Positions 44,701 to 55,513 of a stretch of 64,000 bases of DNA are shown in pieces. Under the pieces are notes generated by a model. That model saw nothing but the letters and a program-made list of their open reading frames with translations, made no database searches and was not told the DNA's origin. The stretch comes from Diadema setosum (Eukaryota; Echinodermata; Echinoidea; Diadematoida; Diadematidae). The position numbers were made by a program, and so were the translations under genes. Positions within the stretch are counted from its first letter, which is position 1; each line of letters begins with the position of its first letter. The stretch spans positions 6,430,715-6,494,714 of the forward strand of contig NC_092701.1 in the NCBI RefSeq assembly GCF_964275005.1. Reading direction: 5' to 3'.

Positions 44701-46571
44701 ATGCTGCATTGGGCAGGGCATGCACTTTAGTGTGCATATATGCAAACCTCTAAGTATGCGCAACTTGAACTCCCAAGTTCATTGACCCTACTTGCCAAAT
44801 TCCTTCAAAAACTTATAAAAAATTCCCAGATGACCCCCCAAAATTCAATCATGTGTTCCTCTAGTCATTATCAACTTTTCCTGCAAGTTTCATTCAAATC
44901 TGTTCACAACTTTTAGTTTTTGAGTAATCTTGCACACAGACAAACAAACAAACCAACCAGCAAACCAATGACAGCAAAAGCATAACCTCCTTGGTGCAGG
45001 TAATTAAAAAAATTGTCTTTTTCTCCTCCCCATCCCCCTCCCCCCTAACCCCACCATCAGACCCAGGCAGCTGTTGGTAGGATCAAGCTTTTGCTGGCTG
45101 ACAACCCAGATAAAACTGGATTGAGAGTTGGAGTCAAGACGCGGGGCTGCAATGGCCTTACTTACACATTGGACTACGCCAAGGAGAAGCAGAAGTTTGA
45201 TGAGGAAGTCACACAAGATGGTATGTTTAATTCATACTTACTCCCCTCACAATATTCTCTTCTGAAGTGACCCTATAATGTCTGTAACTCTGATGAAGTA
45301 ATTGTGCGATGTAATGGTTAAATACTGGTAGCTAAAGTTATTAAGTTTTGATGTAGAAATGTTAACTGAGTAATTGTGCATGGATACTTTTGTTTGAGTG
45401 TCAACATCCAGTCAGGTTTGACCTACAGCATCCTATTACCAGACAATCTGAGCTATAAATTCTTAAATTTACAGTTCTGTTTGGTCATTTAATATGCACA
45501 GTAAAATAATTGATGTCTTGACAGGATTTAATACCCTTGTACTGCACAGTTCTCAAAAAAAAAAAAAAAATAGATTTGAGAAAATTCCTCGTATAGCTTC
45601 TAAATGGTTGTAAAGCACATTTTTGATCATCTTTAGTTCTTTGCAAGAAAAAAAACACACACACAAAAGTAAAACCTATGAGGTATGTTTGATTTCATGG
45701 ACAAAAAGGACCATTTTAATTTGCCATTTTATGTCAGCCAAGCTGACTCCCTAATCACCATAATTATGACTGTGACATCTGTTGTATCAAATGTACAATT
45801 CTGCTGACTTTTCCACTGAATGTGCTATCATGTCCGAATGCATCTTCACCCTTTGATTGAATAATTTTCAGATTTCCCCTCCCCCTTCTTTCATACAATC
45901 CTACAGTAGATACAGACTACAGTTTCTCCATTTCTATGAGAACATCTCACCTTCATGTACTTTGTTCATTCATTCCAGCGTATGGCACAATGTTTGTGGT
46001 TGATGTTGATACTACTTTGCTGACTATTGCTAGTCACCTGGGGTGCACCACAAGAGGTTGGCATCATTCGCCCATTTTCTTGTGTTGATGGGTGGGGGAC
46101 CACTTCCGCAGGTTAGCACCTTGCTCTTTGCGATGAATGAATGAAGTGGAATCTTGAATACGTACAATATATGAATTGTGGATAACTCACACACAGGCCC
46201 CCATTTAAAGTCCTATCCGAGGGACAGATCTAGAGTGTGTTGCCTCTTTTTGGAGAGGCTGGTACAGTATTCAACATTGCTCAGTGAGACTCGGAAAACA
46301 AATCCAGTACCCTTTGATCTGAAGGCAGAGGTGCTACCAACTGAGCCACATCACTGCCCGATCATTTTTTGAATGTAACTTATAGCAGACCAATTCATTT
46401 TTTATGTGTTTGCATCTGTCAGGTGTCAAAATCTTCATTGACTCCAAGGCACAGCTGACGCTGCTCGGAACGGAAATGGACTTTCAGGAGTCGAAGCTGG
46501 CCAGCGAATTCGTCTTCAACAACCCAAATATCAAGGGCACATGTGGATGCGGTGAAAGTTTCAATGTATAG
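41757..46571 (+). CDS. ISCA1: ISCA1, mitochondrial A-type iron-sulfur assembly protein
   Basis: Three coding exons, 41757-41837, 45061-45220 and 46423-46571, with GT-AG introns, give 129 aa, the same length as human ISCA1. The N-terminus MAAVGRATVRAVKGRAK is basic, as for a mitochondrial targeting peptide. The HesB/IscA domain includes VGVKTRGCNGLTYTLDYAK, LLGTEMDF and SEFVFNNPNIKGTCGCGESF. The three cluster-binding cysteines are C57, C121 and C123. ISCA1 acts with ISCA2 and IBA57 late in mitochondrial [4Fe-4S] assembly. The start was chosen because it matches the human N-terminus and sits 27 codons before a consensus donor (GTAAGT). Intron 1 (3.2 kb) is packed with repeats. Confidence 0.97.
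42506..42830. repeat. 325-bp nearly perfect palindrome in ISCA1 intron 1
   Basis: Arms 42506-42660 and 42676-42830 (155 bp each) appear exactly complementary throughout. Pairing resumes inside the 15-bp centre, leaving only a mismatch and a tiny loop at GAGGCGCCCTC. No matching direct duplication is seen in the flanks. It could be a foldback/snapback transposon copy or a recent inverted duplication. Confidence 0.93.
43296..44190. mobile_element. TTAA-family foldback MITE, copy with nested insert
   Basis: Ends TTTAAAGAACAAGTCCACC and (reverse complement) TTTAAAGGACAAGTTCACC. The arms share GAATGCAGCAATAT, TAGAACACATCA and AGTTTGAGGAAAATTGG with the copies at 21.7 and 62.7 kb. A separate 303-bp element interrupts the left arm. 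It lies in ISCA1 intron 1. Confidence 0.85.
43398..43700. mobile_element. 303-bp MITE nested in the foldback element
   Basis: Begins CAGAGACTCCAAC and ends GTTGGAGTCTCTG, a perfect 13-bp inverted repeat. CAATCC flanks both sides (43392-43397 and 43701-43706). Removing it restores the arm as seen in the sister copies (GGACAATCC followed by GTTCAAAA-type sequence). The interior is rich in TCTCCCG words. hAT-like by its CAG ends, though the visible duplication is only 6 bp. Confidence 0.85.
44573..45006 (+). repeat. dispersed repeat abutting ISCA1 exon 2, copy 1
   Basis: Starts AACTAGAAAAGCACTCGGAG and ends CATAACCTCCTTGGTGCAGG. It contains CAAGCAGCTCATTT, TTCAAAAACTTATAAAA and a CAAACAAACAAACCAACC tail. 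Same orientation as, and roughly 70-75% similar to, 55,084-55,513. It ends about 55 bp before exon 2. Confidence 0.75.
46140..46362 (-). mobile_element. tRNA-derived SINE, copy 2
   Basis: On the - strand the head reads GATGTGGCTCAGTTGGTAGC followed by ACCTCTGCCTTCAGATCAAA. The body, CGAGTCTCACTGAGCAATGTTG and CGGATAGGACTTTAAATG, matches the copy at 38.4 kb. Located in ISCA1 intron 2. Confidence 0.82.
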
Positions 46572-48872
46572 CACAGGCTCTGCAGAGTTCGCTTGTGTGA
46601 TGGACTCTTTCTCAAAGATTTGAGAATATCATCATATATAAAAATATATAGATATATATCTGTATGTGTATGACATTGATTTGTGATGTTCAGGGAAGGT
46701 GGCTCTTGCAATCAAAAATTGTCATTAAGTTATCCTTGCCAAGTTGTGCAGTGATGATACCAGTGGAACTTGAATCTATTTTAAGTTCATGCTTGTGGCT
46801 GTGTGTACAAACAACCAAACAAAAACAGAAAATCTGGACGGCTCTCCAAATCTGAAGCTGCACCCACTGCTCAGTCGTTTGCCAGGGCCAGCGACTCGTT
46901 CACAGACCGACTCTTCATGCAGCAAGGTGTGCGCAATGAGTTCTCATCCTCATCTCATGTCACGAAGAAGCATCTGAAAATATTTCTGTCAGAGCTCGTG
47001 CATGAACAAGCTTTGACAAGGCTATTTACTAGTTTGCCTGTGGTGTAGGTCACATAGAGGTAATAGTTACATGCCATTTGGATATTTCTTAGTATTTCTA
47101 TTACATACACATACAGTGTATAAGTGACAGAATTCAGCTGTGCATTTATAAGCCTAAAACTTAACAGAGCAATTCACTTTTATGGTTTTGACCTCTATAT
47201 GTGTGTGAGGTCAGAGGTCAAAGGCAATGGTTTCCGGTTGCCTGACCCCTCTTTGTGAAGTAACGGCCAACAACAGATGAAGTTTGATCACATGTTGTGA
47301 AAGTATGAACAATATCTGGAGAGTTTACAGATTTCATGGGAGATGTCGTGTTTCAAGAATTCAGGTGAAGAGCCTTGTGTGCTTTGAGATAGGCATTGTG
47401 GTAGGAAGACCAGTTGACATCAACCAGATTTAAGAGTGCGATATAAAGTGGAGGTGCTTGGTTCAGCATTGTGGCGGCAATTCCTGTGTTTTCTTCCTGT
47501 CCAATTTGCCAGCACGTGATCTACCAAGCATACAAAAATATTCATGTGCTGGTTGTATTAAAATCTGTACTTTGCAGAGCGGAACAGGCGTTCAATATGT
47601 TGTTAATGTGACGTTGTCGGATGGCTCATGGTGGTAATTCATGCAAATACAATAATGTGGTGTATTGATGGTAGTGTGAGGTTTGTGCTTGCAGTATCTT
47701 CCCCGTCTGTTCCAATGCCATCAGAGATGGTCTCGATAATGCCCTCTGTGATATTAATCTGTAGTATATCACCTGAAGTGGCGCAGTTGGCGCTCAGATT
47801 GTCTCTGTACTTTTTCTCCCTTGCAAGTTGAGTTCAGAATACCGGTAAATCATACGAGCATGGTGATTGTCATTGCTCATGAAATTTATTGTTATTCCAG
47901 CAATATCACTGAACATGATGTATATCATAAATGGCAAGTGGGGAAGGCAAAAAATATTTGTTTTTTTGAAGTACCGTACTCAAAGATTTAATCTTTGTAC
48001 ATTGTGTACATTGCCCTTGTTGATAAACTAGCCGTGAAAACAGAAAATTACAGAGAGATTATCTTAACCACATCCTGGAAAAACAGAAGTGAAGGTTAGG
48101 GGGAAGGAATGTTTGATGGTGTAAGACTTTAACCCATTCCATACAGGAACCTGGTTGCCTGTGCATTACATCAATGGGGATTTTAGAATTTAGTATGGAA
48201 CGGGTTAATAGAAGCTACACATGTATCCCCTTGATCTGTACCTCACGGGTATGTACCAAGATGTTGTCGTCAGTTGTATCAAATGGATTTGGCAGGAAAA
48301 TCGAGGGAGCATTAGAATTTTGTGGATCCAAAATGATGCGGGAATGGTCCTGACCTCAATAAGAGTGAAGAAAGAGTAGTAGCGCCTGGTACTATATGTG
48401 TGAAGTCTGAAGAGCACAGACAATTAAAAAATACCTCGGGCACACCTTGGACGCGACTTTCTACCAAGCTACACGGAGGTAATGTATCGATGTACACGTA
48501 CAAAAGCAAAAAAAAAATAAAAATGCCTGTATAATGACAAAGATATTATATTAGGGTCATACATGGTATATGTGTACTAATGCTGCCTTCTTTGAGTTGA
48601 TTGTTGCTCTGAACCAAACCATTGGTGTAAATTAGAGAGATGTTAGAAGATCACCACATATGTGTATCAAATATGAATATCATAACATTTTGATAGCTCA
48701 TTTCTGTTTTAGTATTATTATCAAGATATTTCATCCCCTAAGGTATTTCATATCTTGATAAAATAAAGTTGTCATCCCACTGCAGGTTTTCTTTTATTTC
48801 AATTCAGTTTTAATTACAGTGAGTTGTAACCACATGCAGGGACAATCCAGCTGTATCCAGTATTTAATTTAC
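46572..48872. other. ISCA1 3' flank, no further gene recognised
   Basis: Begins with the ISCA1 3' UTR. AATAAAG near 48,763, followed within about 30 bp by GTTGTCATCCC, is one possible poly(A) signal but is not proven. Open frames here show no familiar motif. Confidence 0.4.
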
Positions 48873-49085
48873 ACCAGTGGACTCCCCTTATAACATAGTC
48901 CTCAGGACCGGCATTTTTGGTTTGTTTGTTTTTTGTTTTTTTGTTATGTCATTTTTTTTTTTATAAGCAAACAGATAAACAATAAAAAAACATAGAGCTG
49001 ATAATGTTGCGGCTATAATTTATACTTCATTGTTACAGGAATTTTGTTACAACCTTGTTCGTTGTTATAATGGGAGTGCACTGTA
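48873..49085. mobile_element. Tc1/mariner-like MITE
   Basis: Begins ACCAGTGGACTCCCCTTATA and ends AATGGGAGTGCACTGTA. Internal AAGCAAACAGATAAACAATA and GAATTTTGTTACAACC blocks match the copy at 32.0 kb. Confidence 0.78.
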
Positions 49086-49959
49086 CTGTAGACCCACATT
49101 TCAAGAAACATGCAGGAGGATGAGATGAAGGAGGAAGTGAATCAAATTTGAATAGTGATTTGAATTTTGTCCTTTGAAAAACAAAGTTTATTGTGTTAGG
49201 ATCAACAATAAATGTTAGATTTTAAAAAAATGTTAACTTTAATAATTATGTTAAAAGCAACTCCCTTGTGTGTAGTATCGAAGTTAAATACACCATATTT
49301 TTAAGGATCCGTGTGTGTGAAACTTGTTGTTCCCTACAGTGTAAACGTTTGAACAAGTTAATCTTTGTCTTTTTGTTTTTGTTTGTTTGTTTGTTTCTTT
49401 TTTTAAATTGCGTTTGTCATTTGCTAACATTTTAGGACAGAGTACATTGTATTTGAAATTTGCACTCATTATGTGTACATGTATGTACATGCATGGGAGT
49501 TTTAAACGGTGTATTGCATCATGAACTATGCATTTATCGTAAATCATTCAAAAAAATAAAAGCTGAAGAAACTGACAGCCATAGCTCAATGACGTGTGCA
49601 CTAGAATGTGGTTGTCACAAGATCGCTGAAAAATGTATTACAGCTGTATGTGCATTTGATTTTAGGATGCAATGTTGTGCTTTATTAAAGCTCTTCCTTA
49701 TACTGCGCAACCTGACTGATTCAAAGTAAATATTGGATGTATTAACTTATTCAAAGTACAATCAGACCTCCAGTGAGGCATTGTTGAGCTACAATTTTAC
49801 CCTGAACTGGGTACGTTTGTTTTTTAATGTTTTGTTTTTTGCATGTTTGAGTGCAGATTGTTGTGTGATACAATATTAATATGAAAGCTGGAAGCACAAA
49901 GCCTTTTAAGTATTGGTCCATATTGTCTTTAACCCCTTGTGTCGACAGCACGACATAGT
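49086..49959. other. intergenic, no gene recognised
   Basis: AT-rich. A short TTTG run at about 49,371-49,396 is the only repeat noted. Confidence 0.4.
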
Positions 49960-49963
49960 TTAA

Positions 49964-50731
49964 CCCTATTCTAACTGGGCTATTTGAGACCAAGTTTTTA
50001 CTGAGGGGGGTCAATTTGACCCCCCCTTCAGATCTCGGCCGCCGATCGCGCGATCGCCGCGAAATTTTGCCTGAAGATAGAGCTGGATGTCAACTACAAG
50101 ATTACATGGTCATACAATAGAAAAATATTGCCTTTCTATTTTTAATGAATTAATTATGCAAATTTGTGCATGAAATCATATTTTCACCTATAACTCCATT
50201 AAAAAGACTGGAGGATTGCTAAATTTTTGTGTCAGAATTCCTCAAGACACATCAAACAATTTTCATGTAAAAAAATAGCACAATCGAAATCAATTTCTTT
50301 TGTTTTTTATCGTTTTGTTAATTTCTTATGTATTTTATTGTTTTTTCGACCTTTTGTTTTCTATTGTTTTTTTGCCAAAATTTGTTGCAGGCACTTTTTC
50401 AGGCTTATCTACACTAGAATTGATTAATTTCAATGGTTAAAAGTTGAAATAATCTAATTTTTATCAATTTAACCAAAAAACACAATTTGCATTGGATTTG
50501 CACACGTTATCATGAATTTGAGCTGTTTTTTGGTTGACATGCATATGCAAAACATTACGTAACTTCAAAACGGTGTACCCGGACGTCGCAAATTTGGTGT
50601 CAAAATATCAGGAGACTTCAATGAAAAAAGTCATGAAACAACGCGGCAAAATCTGCGCGTTGCGAAATCGTGCCGCGAAACGTCGAGGGGGGGTCAAATT
50701 AGACCCCCCCCCCCCCCCAGTTAGAATAGGG
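49964..50731. mobile_element. piggyBac-like MITE, TTAA target, copy 2
   Basis: TTAA then CCCTATTCTAACTGGG at the left. The exact reverse complement (CCCAGTTAGAATAGGG) then TTAA at the right gives a perfect 16-bp terminal repeat. Subterminal GGGGGGTCAATTTGACCCCCC and GGGGGGGTCAAATTAGACCC blocks are hairpin-prone. Interior blocks (TTGCATTGGATTTGCACACG, CATTACGTAACTTCAAAACG) are the reverse complement of sequence in copy 1. Confidence 0.92.
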
Positions 50732-51957
50732 TTAAATTACCAATCTTTCTCATCAGCTTTTAGTATTAAAATCCATCCTAATTTGATGTATGTAGTTGTT
50801 ATGTTAGCAACCCATTCAGATGTAGCAATGTGCCTCACTCGTATAATAGGATGGCCATGGTGACACTTTGTAGGGATTAGGTACTCTCTGTAACGTTTGA
50901 CAGTTTGATTCCAGACATCTGTGCCTATTGGGGTACTGTAGATAGCACGACAGTGTGCTTCAGACCCACCAAGTCTCATGCCTACAAATATGTATGGTGT
51001 CAGTCTCACGCTCACCACGCTCATATTGAACATTGGATGGAAAGCCCGCTAATGCTGCATTGAGTAAGGTTAACTTTTTCTTATTCTTTGTTCGTGAGTA
51101 TACCTTCATGACTGTATCTTAAAAAGGACAGCTATTTACTGTAAAAATGAAAAACCCAAAAAGGTCAAAAACGTCTTTATAAATGGCGCCATCTACGACG
51201 TCATGTCAGTCATACAATTTAATACTCCGCACCTTGTCCAAAACTTAGGCAAAAGCTGGCTCGAAATGATGTCTTTTGGGACTATCATCCATAACAATGT
51301 GAATAGCCAATTCCTCCACAACCTTATTTACATGTTCTTCATAAAAGTGGGCAGTGCTCACTCAAGTATAAAACATTTTCTGGCATTTTGGTGTCATGTG
51401 ACAGAAAAGACTTTCAACTATCGGTAGGGCCTATCTATAACAATCTTTCCAAAATTTGATAAGAATTTTCATCTTTGGGCGATTTTAAGAGTGTATCTTT
51501 TTTTTAGGGGGTCACCCTGTGTATGTGATGTTACAGAATATTATAAATCATACCATAACATGTAATACTGTAGTATGGATTGTTACGCTATGGCACATTA
51601 TTGCTGAATATTCTGCATGGATCAGAGAGAAATGTTTTACATATTGACTTATGCCAATAAAAGCAAAAAATTCTGTATTGAAATTTCCTTTTGAATACTG
51701 TACCAATGTATTTGTTTGTTCTCGTGTGTGTGGCCTGCAAGCATTGTTACAAACCCCATGCAGCTGTATGTTTTGTTAAACATGATGATTGAATTGTACA
51801 ATGTATGTTCAGTCAACATCACATGCATCAAAGGCCATGAATGGAATGAAATGGAAAGACCCAATTTACATTCATAGCCTTTTGTGTATTATCATTTGTA
51901 CACACACAAGTCGCATATCACTTATACTTGGTCTGGAGGAGTGAAACCCCTCTTGTA

Positions 51958-51958
<1 letters not shown>

Positions 51959-52000
<42 letters not shown>

Positions 52001-52024
52001 CGTGCGTGCGTGTGTGTGTGTGTG
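51959..52024. repeat. (GT)n microsatellite with GCGT interruption
   Basis: GT array interrupted by four GCGT units. Read directly. Confidence 0.95.
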
Positions 52025-53236
52025 TTGTATAAGTGTTGTATGTATGCAGGATAGTACAGTGTATGTTGTCGACGTCTAGTCTTGTTGCACGGTTAAGGGA
52101 GAACTGATTTTGCTTCAACACGCACTTCCCATAGACGCCTTCCTGAGTAAACTCTGGACTACTCTCCAATTGGTTACACTCACCTCAAATTACAGCTTTA
52201 CACACACTTATGAGATATGCATATGCCTCCACAACAACACAAAAGAACAAATCAACACATTTCAAGTTTGGAGTCGCTTTCCCTTTTATTGGAAAATAAA
52301 TAAAATCATGGTGGCATAATATATATAATAGATTCATATATATATAGATATATAGATATAATTATTAGTATGATGAAAAATACAGTCACAAGAACTTCAT
52401 TATGTAACACCATGAATGTGAGGTGCAACCAACCCACAGTACATGCAAGCGCTCAACGGGTGATTTAAGGCAGAGATCGAAGCTGCCTTCAGCTCGGCAC
52501 CTCAGAATGCTCATAACAGTTTTAACCCCACTCGTGCTCGGGTGAGATCATTGTTACTTGGCAGCTCAAAGTCCCTAGCAAAGCAACAGGTGCGGCAGCC
52601 TTCATACTCTTATTGCACATTTCAAACTAAAGCAAGCAATCACAGTCTTCTTCTCTTTTTAAATGCCACAGACAAAAGAAAAAGAAAAAGATAATAATAA
52701 TAACCGCATCACGTTGCATCAAACTAGTAGCTAGTTGGGACTTGAAGCAGTCCATCCCACAGTACCTTGCTCATGAGCATTTACAGGTAAGTACTTCCTT
52801 AGTGACCACATTAAATAAATCCAAACAAACAAACAAACTACTGTAATTTGCAACATTCACAAGATCTCCTACAAGACGGTACATTTTGTACAGAACAATA
52901 CACAGCTTGTGTAAAAACACCAAGAAGGTAGACGGTGTGGTTGTGTACTCGATTCAACTGATGAAAAAGACTTTTACCCCAGAATTAATACATTCCCTTA
53001 TCGTTTTTGCCTTCCATCTACAAGAAAAACACCTACGGTAAATCATGTAACACAGTGCAATCACAGGTATTCAATCGTAATGGGTAAACTGTGTATTACT
53101 TCTGAATTCATACAATGTCATCAGTTGAGAAGCAGGTTGTTATAAACGATATGAACTTACTGCTTCTCAAGTGATGATCTCACTTAAATTCTGCAAATCA
53201 AACTGATGTTCCATCACATGGTATGTCATAAAGTTT

Positions 53237-53370
53237 TATCAATTTATTCATTCATTCATTCATTCACTCATTCATTCATTTATTCATTCATTCATTCATT
53301 TATTCATTCATTCATTTATTTATTTATTCATTTATTTATTCATTTATCTATTTATTTATTTACTTACTTT
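53237..53370. repeat. (TTCA)n / (TTTA)n microsatellite
   Basis: ATTC tetranucleotide array that grades into ATTT units. Confidence 0.95.
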
Positions 53371-55083
53371 TTTATTTTTGGCCAAGCTATACATATTCTG
53401 TGTTTAAACAAAACAACAAAGATAGACCAAAATAAAGCAAACAGTAAAATAAAGTCTTGTTCAAATATCTCACAAGAACAGACTGGCAGGATCCATAAAT
53501 CTATGCCATGAGGAGAAATTATTATTAACTCTGGTCAAAGATTGGGTCTTTACACAAGGTGTATGAGACACACACAAAAAAAAAAAAAAAAAAAAAACGT
53601 AATCAGTGTTATCATTGTGAAATCTGTCAGTAATTCTAAGAATCTTTTGAGAGTACCATCTTCTTTTATTGGGGATGATCTTGCCTAACGAAAGGTCTTT
53701 TTTAAAATCTTTTTGGCACACATGCAGTGTCATATTAAAAGCAAAGAGCAATGTTGCCCTGAATATACCTACATATTTGAAATGCTTCATTATGTTCATA
53801 CCATGACAACATCTCAGCCCACAGAACTGGACAGTGGAGTTTTACATGTACAACCGAAATACAGGCCAGAAACTGCAAAGACAACCCTTAAATGAAACCA
53901 TTTTAAATGGCACTGCCACAATCCATGTCCTCAGAAACTCTTTACATTTTGCTCTACATGAATGAATACATAAAGTCTAGAATGGCCTTAATCAAATAAA
54001 CACGGTAATCTTAAGAGAAAACAGGACCAAAAAAAAAAAATATCATTACCTGATAAAAAACAATAAAACAAAAAGCGTTGAATACACTGGTACTATGGCT
54101 CTTAAAAAGGACCAATACAAATATGGTTGTATTGAAAGAAAATGACTAATCATATTTAACAATTAAATGGTACTCACTGTAATAGTGATGAGAACATTGA
54201 TACATTTTTCACTTGAACTTTTCCATGGTCCATGGCTTACATGAACATCATAAGAATTTGTTACAGAACAGAAAAAGGGGTAAGTGAATGATGAAAATTA
54301 AATTTCTGTGAGCATAGTTCTGTGTAGAGAGAATAGCTATTCTACATTATACACGAACTGCTTGTCGCACATCACTCGTAAATGGCAAATATGAGCGCAT
54401 CACACGTTGTATTGGTCGATTGCATTCATAAAGAAACCGACCACATTTCAGTTAGTAATAAAAAATGTCATTATCATCAACAAGTCACAACCACCAAAAG
54501 TATAAAATGTTGCAGGATTAAAAAAATCAGCAAAAACAAAGAAATATGGAAAAATACTTAGCTACCACATATCCACGGTAGGTTGGCTAGTTATGTATAT
54601 TGGCTCAGTACATCGAACAGGAAAATTAATCTTACTCCCAAGCTTTGTTTCTTGGTTATATAATCAGATGACCTCGCTCTCATCAACAACTGTAGCACCT
54701 TTTCTACATGCAGGACTTCCAAATGTTTCCTTGGTTCCTTAGGTAAGGTTGACTCAACTTGATCAGGTATTCTGCTCTGACCACACTCTTTACTGACAAA
54801 GTAGCCAAATTCATACTGCTGAGTTTGCTGCTTGGTTCTGCAGGGTAGGGTCAACACTATCTAATCAGGTAGCCCACATTCCCTCTTCTGTCAAAGTGGC
54901 CCCTTTCACACTTGTAGAACTTCTTGGGGAGAGATCATGCCTACTGCCTACTGGCATTCTCATGATTCTCCCCTCAACACTTGTCAATTTTAACATCAGG
55001 TTGCAACACTCTATAGAAAGCAGGATGTACAATGTGGAAAGTCCCACTCCTCACAGAATCCCCACTGATACCAAACATATTGA

Positions 55084-55513
55084 TAACTAGAACAGCTCTC
55101 GTAGAGCACAGACCTTCGCCAAGCAGCTCATTTCCACTGACTATACATACTTCCTATTGAAAATCGCCCAATTTCCCAATATGGAATCATTTGGCTTTAC
55201 GTCGAATCAGCTTCCAGCAACATAGGGCCTTGCCCGAGCAGAGCACACACTTTGCATAGCATCTATGCAAAACCTCAATTATGTGAAGTTTGAACTATCA
55301 AGTTTATTGACCTATCTGCCAAAAGATCAAAAATCCTTCAAAAATCCATTTAAAATTCCTGGATCACTACCAAAATTAAATCTGTTCCCCGTGTCATTTT
55401 GACTTTTCCTGTAAGCTTCCTTCAAATTAATGCACAACTTTTTGAGTTATTTTGCAAACACACAAACCAACACCAACAAAAACATAACTTCTTTCCTTAG
55501 CCAAGGTAACAAT
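55084..55513 (+). repeat. dispersed repeat, copy 2
   Basis: Begins AACTAGAACAGCTCTCGTAG and ends CCTTAGCCAAGGTAAC. Colinear with 44,573-45,006 in the same orientation (CCAAGCAGCTCATTTCCAC, GACTTTTCCTGTAAGCTTCC, AAACCAACACC). Family name unknown to me. Confidence 0.75.

Larger units (their letters stand above)
50736..55083. other. intergenic, no gene recognised
   Basis: Contains GT and TTCA microsatellites. A 98-codon - strand frame (50,737-51,033) and several shorter ones show no recognised domain. Confidence 0.45.

Noticed and set aside
50737-51033. 98-codon - strand frame
   Set aside because: No motif recognised, no neighbouring exon signals, starts inside a region bordering a MITE.
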